Part shown: piece by piece, positions 58,546 through 64,000 of the stretch
How the letters are laid out: the number at the start of each line of letters is the position of its first letter
Numbering within the stretch: position 1 is the first letter of the stretch
Source of the DNA: Arthrobacter sp.
GTDB lineage: Bacteria; Actinomycetota; Actinomycetes; Actinomycetales; Micrococcaceae
Direction of reading: 5' to 3'
Assembly (NCBI GenBank): GCA_031277795.1
Contig: JAITLQ010000007.1
Coordinates: 186,001 to 250,000 of the forward strand
Length of the DNA: 64,000 bases
Made by a program: the position numbers and the translations under genes
The notes under the pieces: model-generated
The model's database searches: none
The model's input: only the letters and a program-made list of their open reading frames with translations
What the model was told of the DNA's origin: nothing

Positions 58546-61187
58546 TACCCGTGCCAGCGCTTGCCGCGGCGCTCCTTGAGAGCGGCGAGCACCACGGCGA
58601 GGTCGGCGCCGAGCGCCTCGCCGCGTTGCGCCGCGCCGTCGGGCAAGGCGTCCGATGCCCCGGCGGCCGCGGCGGGCACCGGCGGCGGGCCGAAGCGCTC
58701 GCGGTCGGCCGCGGCGGCCAGGCGCGCGGCGGCCGCCGCCGCCTCGCCCTCCGGGAACCACGCCGCCGCCTGCGCCGGGGCGGGCAGGTTCTCCTGCGCC
58801 CCGGTCGCCCGCGCTGCGGCCCGGCTCATGGTCCGCCACGCCAGCGCGGCGGAGCCGGGGCCGCCCGCGCGGATGCGCTCCATCCTGCGCTTGCGCGCCC
58901 AGCTGGGCATGAGCAGGCCCAGGCCGGCGGCGGCGAGCACGCCGAGCCCGAGCCAGAGCGGCCAGGTTGCCCCACCGGCATCGCCGGCGGCCCGCTCGGC
59001 GCCCGCCGTGGGGTTCGTCGCGGCGACGGTGGCTCCGTCGACGGCGTTGGTCCGCCCGGCGGAGGGGCGGGGATCGCTCGCGACGGTCTCGGGGGCCGTC
59101 GTAGCGGAGGAGGACGGCGCCGCCGTGGCGCCGGGTGCCGCCGTCGCGTTCTGCAGGGCGGCGTCGCTGTCGGTGCCGCCGCGTCCGGGGGTGGGATCGA
59201 CGTCGACCCAGCCGATGCCGACGAAGTAGAGCTGCGCCCAGGCGTGGGCGCTGCGTGAGTTCACGTCGAACACCTTGCCCTCCACCCCGGCGATGCGGGA
59301 GGCCGCGCCGCCCGTGCCGGCCGGGGCGTACCCGAGGGCGAGGCGGGCCGGGATCCCTTGCGAGCGGGCCATGAGCACCATCGCCGAGGCGAAGTGCACG
59401 CAGTAGCCCGACTTGTCCTTGAGGAAGCGTTCGACCATCGCGAGCCCGCCGGTCTTGCCGTCGAGACTCACGGGCGCCCGCTCCGAATACTGATACTCGT
59501 CGCTCGTCAGGTGCTCGCGCAGCGCGTTGGCGATGGCGCTCGGGTGCCCGCCGGCGCCCGCCTCACTGACGATCCGCGCCGCCAGATCGCGGATGGACTC
59601 GGGGATGCGCTCACGGTCCTCGTCCGACCCCTGGGGGTCGCCCTCCGGGGCCACCCCGTACTCCTCCGCCTGCTCGGCGATGGTGGCCAGCGAGGGGGAG
59701 GCGGCCAGGTCCTCTGCGCTGGGCGGCGTGGCGGCGGCGGCCCAGTAGCTGCCGCCGGCGATGGAGGCGTCGTCCGCCTGCTTGAGCACGCCGCTGGTGC
59801 CGATCACGGTGTAGGTCGAGGGCAGCTCGCCGGCCCGGGTGGCCCCGGCGGGCAGGGGGAGCCACGGCGAGCTGTAGCCCGTCGCGTCCACACCCACGCG
59901 CAGGTCCTCGCTGCGGCGTTCCTCCTGGGTGAGGGGCGGCCAGCCGCCCTCGTTGAGATAGTCGTCGCTCGTGCCGGAGCGCAGCCATTCGCGCGAATAC
60001 CCCGTGCCGGCCATCGCCTCCTCGCTGGGTGCCTGGGCCGGCAGGGGGCCGGTGGTGAGCGCGGAGCCGGAAGAGGTGGGGTCCGGGCTCAGCGGCGTGG
60101 ACTCCTGGTAGCCGCGGCGGTCGTCGGTGGCCGGCCCCCAGCCGCCGTCCACGAGGTCCTCGACGATGCTCGTGCGCAGGTAGACGGCTTGGTCCCGCGT
60201 GCTCGTGTAGCGCAGGACCGTCCGGTTCAGCGGCGAACGCAGGTCGCGGGAGAGGTCGAGGATGGGGTCGACGCCGGAACCGGCCCCGGGGGCGATGAGC
60301 CGCGAGCCGACCGGCAAGATGCCGACCTGGGGATCCGGGAGCAGGACCGCGGGAGCCAGCGCGGCCCCGCCGATCGCGACGGCCGAGACGGCCCCGGCCG
60401 CGACGAGGCGCCGGGCCAGGCCGGCGCGGGGGTGCGGGTGCGCCGCGGGCTTCGGCCGCGTCGTGGCCGGGTCATCGGGGCGCGCCGGGCGGCGCCCGGC
60501 CGCCCGGGACGGGCGCGCCTCGCCCCCGCGAGGGGCCAGGAGCAGCCCGAGCAACGCGGCGGCGAGGCCGGCCATGATCCAGCCGCCGAGCGTCCGCTCG
60601 ACGAACAGAGAGACGGACAGGGCGACGGCGCCCACGGGGAGCGCGGCGAGGGCCGGCGTGCGCGGGGCGGCGTTCACGAGCGCGTCCACCGCGAGGGCGA
60701 GCACGGCGACGCTGAGCAGCAGGACCCCCACCACCTCGGGGACGGGGCGCACGGGGGCCACCTCGTCGCGCAGCACCGAGCCGATGCCCGTGAGCGAGGC
60801 CCGGATGGCCGAGCCGGAACCGGGGGCGGGGAAGGGGCCGATCCGGTCTGACCCCGAGAGTGCGGTGAGCGTCCACGCGCCGAGAGCGATGAGGGCCTGG
60901 ACGGGCCACGCCGGCCAGGAACGCCGCAAGAGCTGGCGGCTCAGGGCACCGGCCGCGGCGACGAGCGCCGTCGTGAGCACGGCCGGCGCCACCCACGTTC
61001 CCCCCTCCACCAGCAGGCCGAGCACGGGCAGCACGCCGAGCACCACGGCGCCGGTGGTGATGAGGGCCCCGAGCCACGCCTCGGCAACGGCGCCGGCGAC
61101 GCGCGGCGTCGCGGTCCGCGTGGCGGTGCGCGTCCCCGGCGCGGCGTCGGGGGCCCAGGGCGAGGCGGCGGGCTGGCGTCGGCTCAC
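58545..61187 (-). CDS. Transglutaminase-like membrane protein
   Basis: 880 aa. About six transmembrane helices fill residues ~30-290, followed by a large extracytoplasmic part with a transglutaminase core (catalytic Cys in KSGYCVHFASAMVLMARS, His in NSRSAHAWAQLYF, Asp in VDVDPTPG). A Thr/Ala-rich linker, one more helix (~735-755) and a cytoplasmic tail follow. Such proteins accompany DUF58 and MoxR genes; the role is unproven but probably in envelope protein processing. GTG start overlaps the DUF58 stop by 4 nt. Confidence 0.9.
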   Translation of the reverse strand: MSRRQPAASPWAPDAAPGTRTATRTATPRVAGAVAEAWLGALITTGAVVLGVLPVLGLLVEGGTWVAPAVLTTALVAAAGALSRQLLRRSWPAWPVQALIALGAWTLTALSGSDRIGPFPAPGSGSAIRASLTGIGSVLRDEVAPVRPVPEVVGVLLLSVAVLALAVDALVNAAPRTPALAALPVGAVALSVSLFVERTLGGWIMAGLAAALLGLLLAPRGGEARPSRAAGRRPARPDDPATTRPKPAAHPHPRAGLARRLVAAGAVSAVAIGGAALAPAVLLPDPQVGILPVGSRLIAPGAGSGVDPILDLSRDLRSPLNRTVLRYTSTRDQAVYLRTSIVEDLVDGGWGPATDDRRGYQESTPLSPDPTSSGSALTTGPLPAQAPSEEAMAGTGYSREWLRSGTSDDYLNEGGWPPLTQEERRSEDLRVGVDATGYSSPWLPLPAGATRAGELPSTYTVIGTSGVLKQADDASIAGGSYWAAAATPPSAEDLAASPSLATIAEQAEEYGVAPEGDPQGSDEDRERIPESIRDLAARIVSEAGAGGHPSAIANALREHLTSDEYQYSERAPVSLDGKTGGLAMVERFLKDKSGYCVHFASAMVLMARSQGIPARLALGYAPAGTGGAASRIAGVEGKVFDVNSRSAHAWAQLYFVGIGWVDVDPTPGRGGTDSDAALQNATAAPGATAAPSSSATTAPETVASDPRPSAGRTNAVDGATVAATNPTAGAERAAGDAGGATWPLWLGLGVLAAAGLGLLMPSWARKRRMERIRAGGPGSAALAWRTMSRAAARATGAQENLPAPAQAAAWFPEGEAAAAAARLAAAADRERFGPPPVPAAAAGASDALPDGAAQRGEALGADLAVVLAALKERRGKRWHG

Positions 61188-62338
61188 GCGTGTCCACCCT
61201 CTCGGGGTCGGTGTGAGTGCACGCCCGGCGGCACGCCGGGGCACAGGGTATGGGTCCACCCCGCCGCCGCCCAGGCGGCCAGCACCGCGGCCGGCGGGGT
61301 GCGGCCCGGATCGCCGTGCAACAGCACGTGGACGTGCCTGGCCGGCCAGGCGGCCGGCCACGTCGCGGCTGCCGCCCCCGGGATCCCCGTCACGATGACG
61401 CCGCCGGCCGCCGCGGCAGGCGGCGCGGCGGCCTCGCCGGACGGCAGCGCGAGGGCGAGCGGATGCGTGGCCTGCTCCTGCGGCAACGGGGGGAAGAAGG
61501 CCAGGCGGGGAGCCGGCCCCTGATGGTCCTGGTGCAGGAGCTGCGCCGTGCTCGCGAGCGCCGCCTCGAAGCCGGCCGGCACCCGGATCTCCTCCTGGCC
61601 GCCCTGGACGTGGGCGTCGGCGCCGGGGTAGTGCCCGGCGGCGCGGTCGACGAGCACCACGGAGGACGCCTCGTGGTCCTCGGCGTCCGGGCGAACCATG
61701 AGCTTGCCCTGGCGGGCCGAGACGGCCCAGTGTATGCGGCGGACCGGATCGCCGTCGCGGTACGGGCGCGTCAGGGTGTCCGGCGTGGTGTCGCCGCGGC
61801 CCCTGGCCCTGCCCAGGAGCGCCAGCGCGTGTTCGGACGGCGCCTCGCTCGGGGTCCCCGGACCCACCAAGACCTCGGTGGCGGCGCCAAGCGGCACGCG
61901 GCTGCGGCTCAGGCCAAGCGCGTCCTCGTCCACCCGGACGAGCGGGCCGAGCACGTGGCGCCCGCGCAGCCGCGGCACCACCTCGTAGCGCAGCTCCCCG
62001 CCGGGGTGATCGATGCTCTCCGGCAGGAACCCTGGGGCGGCCTCGCGGCCGGCCGGGGCCGGCCCCGAGTCGATCAGCACGTGCACGTGCAGGGGTTCCC
62101 AGGCGCGCGCTGGCGTCCCGAGCAGGCGCGCCGCCTCGGGCCCGGAGGAGCGCGCGAGCCGCGGTGCGAGGAGCGCCAGGCCGAGGGCGGCCAGCGGGAA
62201 GAGCACCAAGACCGCGCCGATGGCGACGATCTCCGGGCGCCCCAGGAGGATCCCGGCGGCGAGCAACGCGAGGCCGGCCGCCGCCATGCCGAGGGAGCGT
62301 GCGGTGGGACGGACCCGGGCCCCGGCCCGCTCAGACAC
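61184..62338 (-). CDS. DUF58 domain protein
   Basis: 384 aa from GTG 62338, overlapping the moxR stop by 8 nt. Two N-terminal transmembrane helices (~17-60) lead to a cytoplasmic region with the DUF58 signature TRPYRDGDPVRRIHWAVSARQGKL, preceded by RGRHVLGPLVRVDEDALGL. The domain is related to vWA folds and is thought to act as partner of the MoxR ATPase. Middle gene of the moxR-DUF58-transglutaminase operon. Confidence 0.9.
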   Translation of the reverse strand: MSERAGARVRPTARSLGMAAAGLALLAAGILLGRPEIVAIGAVLVLFPLAALGLALLAPRLARSSGPEAARLLGTPARAWEPLHVHVLIDSGPAPAGREAAPGFLPESIDHPGGELRYEVVPRLRGRHVLGPLVRVDEDALGLSRSRVPLGAATEVLVGPGTPSEAPSEHALALLGRARGRGDTTPDTLTRPYRDGDPVRRIHWAVSARQGKLMVRPDAEDHEASSVVLVDRAAGHYPGADAHVQGGQEEIRVPAGFEAALASTAQLLHQDHQGPAPRLAFFPPLPQEQATHPLALALPSGEAAAPPAAAAGGVIVTGIPGAAAATWPAAWPARHVHVLLHGDPGRTPPAAVLAAWAAAGWTHTLCPGVPPGVHSHRPREGGHA

Positions 62339-63293
62339 GGGCCGCCGCCGCAGGCACGGCGACCGATTCCAGCACCGCTTCGAGGACCTCCCTCGCCCTC
62401 TCGCCCTGGGCGTCGCCCGGCACCCGCAGCACGAGGCGGTGCGCCGCAACGGCCACGGCGACCTCCTGCAGATCGCTCGGCGTGACGTAGCCGCGGCCGG
62501 CGGTGGCCGCCTCGGCCTGGGCCAGCCGCATCCATTGCAGCAGGCCGCGGGGCGAGACCCCCAGGCTGACCTCGGGGTGGTTGCGGGTGGCCCGCCCGAG
62601 CGCGACGAGGTAGTTGGTCAGTTCCTCCGCCACAAAGACCTGGGCCACCTGCTCCTGCAGCGCGCGCACGCGCTGCGTGGAGAGCACGGGGGTCAGGGCA
62701 TCGAGCGGATCGGTCGAGCGGTGGCGCGTGAGCATCGCCGCCTCGGCCTCGGCGGAGGGGTAGCCGAGCGAAAGCCGGGCCATGAAGCGGTCCCGTTGGG
62801 CCTCGGGGAGCGGGTAGGTGCCGTCGAGGTCCCAGGGGTTCTGTGTGGCCACAACCATGAAGGGGCTGGGCAGCGGATGGGTCTGCCCATCGGAGCTGAC
62901 CTGGCGTTCCTCCATCGCCTCCAGGAGGGCCGACTGGGTCTTGGCCGGTGCGCGATTGATCTCGTCGGCGATGACCACGTTGGCAAAGACCGGACCCTCG
63001 TGGAAGCGCAGGGACGAGCTCGCCTGGTCGAAGATCGCCACGCCGGTGACGTCGGAGGGCAGCAGGTCCGGGGTGAACTGGATGCGGTTGACCTTGCCGT
63101 CCACCACCTTGGCGAGCGCCTTGGCGAGCACCGTCTTGCCCACGCCCGGCACGTCCTCGAGCAGCACGTGGCCCCCGGCCAGCAGCACGGTGACGATCCG
63201 GTGGCACGTGTGCGATTGCCCGTTGACCACGAGCTCAAGGCTCGAGGTGAGCGTCGCGGCGGCGGACTGGATCTGCTCGTAACTGCCTGTCAC
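62331..63293 (-). CDS. moxR: MoxR-family AAA+ ATPase
   Basis: 320 aa chaperone-like ATPase. Walker A EDVPGVGKTVLAKAL, Walker B VVIADEINRAPAKTQSALLEAM, sensor region MVVATQNPWDLDGTYPLPEAQRDRF and the lid domain (SLGVSPRGLLQWMRLAQ) are all standard. GTG 63293 has GAGAGGAAG ~7 nt upstream. First gene of the operon; it presumably remodels a client together with DUF58. Confidence 0.95.
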   Translation of the reverse strand: MTGSYEQIQSAAATLTSSLELVVNGQSHTCHRIVTVLLAGGHVLLEDVPGVGKTVLAKALAKVVDGKVNRIQFTPDLLPSDVTGVAIFDQASSSLRFHEGPVFANVVIADEINRAPAKTQSALLEAMEERQVSSDGQTHPLPSPFMVVATQNPWDLDGTYPLPEAQRDRFMARLSLGYPSAEAEAAMLTRHRSTDPLDALTPVLSTQRVRALQEQVAQVFVAEELTNYLVALGRATRNHPEVSLGVSPRGLLQWMRLAQAEAATAGRGYVTPSDLQEVAVAVAAHRLVLRVPGDAQGERAREVLEAVLESVAVPAAAARV

Positions 63294-63399
63294 CGGGGTC
63301 TTCCTCTCGCGGGATTCCTTGGCTCGTCACCCTAACCCAGGAGAGGGCGCGGCAGCCTGCGGCGCGACGGGTGCGCAGGACCCCGCCGCCGGATCGGTC

Positions 63400-63568
63400 G
63401 TTGACACTCGTGAGCTGGCATACCAAGCTAACGTGGGTCGGCCCATGTGATGTGGGTCATTCGGCCCGGCCGCGTCCGGCGGGCTGGAGGAAGGACTCCG
63501 GTGACTGGTGCCGCGCGGCACGCTCCAACGGATCCAGAGGGCGCCGAGCCTCAGGCTCGGCGCCCTCT
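63400..63568 (+). ncRNA. Possible small RNA unit ending in a strong hairpin
   Basis: The 400-nt stretch 63294-63693 has no credible gene. It holds TTGACA (63400-63405) with no ideal -10 (TACCAA or TAACGT follow). Small self-complementary segments follow: GGAG-GAAGGA-CTCC near 63486-63499 and GTGCCGCGCGGCAC near 63508-63521. A perfect hairpin follows (arms AGAGGGCGCCGAGCC 63536-63550 and complement to 63568) with a C/T-rich end. A plus-strand terminator after a divergent start (moxR) has no gene to terminate, which suggests an RNA. It matches no family I know. Confidence 0.25.
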
Positions 63569-63573
63569 CTCGT

Positions 63574-63620
63574 GAGTGGGCGACGTCGTGCCCCGGGGTG
63601 AGCGGGCGACGTCGTGCCCC
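63574..63620 (+). repeat. 23-bp direct repeat
   Basis: GAGTGGGCGACGTCGTGCCCCGG (from 63574) recurs at once as GAGCGGGCGACGTCGTGCCCCGG (from 63600), one mismatch. A GC-rich inverted repeat (CGCGGGGGCGG / CCGCCCCCGCG, about 63624-63649) follows. Confidence 0.6.
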
Positions 63621-63693
63621 GGCGCGGGGGCGGGAGGCCGCCCCCGCGCCGGGCGGTGCCCGGCCGCCGCGGAAGAACCCCTAGGCTGGGCGC

Positions 63694-64000
63694 ATGCCTT
63701 CCCCCGACGCAGCACCGACCGGCCTCACGCCCCCCGCTTACCTCCGGACGGAGGAGACCGCCGGTGCCGGTCCGCGGCGCAGCGCGGAGGGGGAGGACGG
63801 CCGCCGCCGCCGGCTCGAATACCCGCCGGCCCCCGAGCCCCTGCCTTCGCCCGTGGTGGACAACCACACCCACCTCGACTTTCGCGATGGGCTCGTGGAG
63901 GTCTCGCTCGGCGATGCGCTGGATGCCGCGCAGGCCGTGGGCGTCGAGGCGGTCATTCAGGTTGGGTGCGATGTGCCCTCCTCGCGCTGGGCGGTGCAGG
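63694..64000 (+). CDS. tatD: TatD-family hydrolase, 3'-truncated by window edge
   Basis: The frame is open from ATG 63694 to the window end (102 codons). After ~52 variable, Arg/Pro-rich residues comes the TatD start VVDNHTHLDFRDG with the HxH metal pair, then AQAVGVEAVIQVGCD. TatD enzymes are metal-dependent DNases, with roles in DNA repair and quality control suggested. TAGGCT (63682-63687) lies 6 nt before the ATG, suggesting a leaderless mRNA. Its place near rsmI matches the Rv1003-Rv1008 region. Confidence 0.88.
   Translation, partial: MPSPDAAPTGLTPPAYLRTEETAGAGPRRSAEGEDGRRRRLEYPPAPEPLPSPVVDNHTHLDFRDGLVEVSLGDALDAAQAVGVEAVIQVGCDVPSSRWAVQ

Noticed and set aside
63485..63499. RNase P RNA, suggested by TGGAGGAAGGACTCC
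   Set aside because: It differs from the universal GGAGGAAAGTCC core, and the flanking space is far too short for a ~350-nt RNA.

Overview
This window is chromosomal DNA of a very GC-rich actinomycete. It encodes a mycothiol S-conjugate amidase (mca), a WhiB regulator, protein O-mannosyltransferase, DUF4307, DUF4245, DUF3499, DUF5719, TIGR03089 and TIGR01906 proteins. Many genes appear leaderless, with a TAnnnT -10 box 6-8 nt before the start codon. The gene set and order fit Micrococcales, perhaps Micrococcaceae-like; the genus cannot be fixed from sequence alone. I see no rRNA, tRNA, CRISPR array, insertion sequence or prophage.

Layout. (1) 1-7.2 kb is a conserved actinobacterial block: ilvA (truncated by the left edge), greA, DUF4307, mca, a small membrane protein, a hemolysin III/TrhA protein, a cis-prenyltransferase and phoH2. 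It matches the Mycobacterium tuberculosis order Rv1080c-Rv1086/Rv1095, without the Rv1084 thioredoxin-like gene. (2) 7.3-13.0 kb is a tightly overlapped NAD operon, nrtR-nadA-nadB-nadC-nadS, with a palindromic operator candidate at the promoter. (3) 13.1-20.1 kb is mixed: a prepilin-peptidase-like protein, a 17-bp tandem repeat, a probable M20 pseudoenzyme, purine nucleoside phosphorylase, a MetE/UROD-fold protein, a GlcD-like oxidase and a Nudix hydrolase. (4) 20.2-27.9 kb has an acyl-CoA synthetase followed by four unrecognised, helix-rich, partly membrane-bound proteins. (5) 28-31.2 kb has fumC, an alpha/beta hydrolase and an AlkD-like protein.

(6) 31.2-34.3 kb is the most unusual region. 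A second NrtR-type regulator with an intact Nudix box precedes two tandem palindromes, which sit at the promoter of a two-gene operon: a von Willebrand A (MIDAS) protein and a shortened, divergent PurA paralogue. (7) 34.3-37.5 kb has carbonic anhydrase, DUF4245, glpX and a small secreted or membrane protein interrupted by an in-frame TGA.

(8) 37.5-53.9 kb is the envelope/mannose block (compare Rv3255c-Rv3277): manA, LCP, purE, purK, gtrA, TIGR03089, whiB, a large glycosyltransferase-membrane protein, DUF5719, a degenerate zincin, DUF3499, TIGR01906 and a FadD15-like synthetase. (9) 54-64 kb holds pmt, rsmI, an aldehyde dehydrogenase (gabD type), a transglutaminase/DUF58/MoxR operon and the start of tatD (compare Rv1002c-Rv1008).

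The window is mostly housekeeping: NAD synthesis, purine synthesis, central carbon metabolism, mycothiol detoxification, and wall or glycan assembly. The accessory novelty is concentrated at 21.9-27.9 kb and 31.2-34.3 kb.
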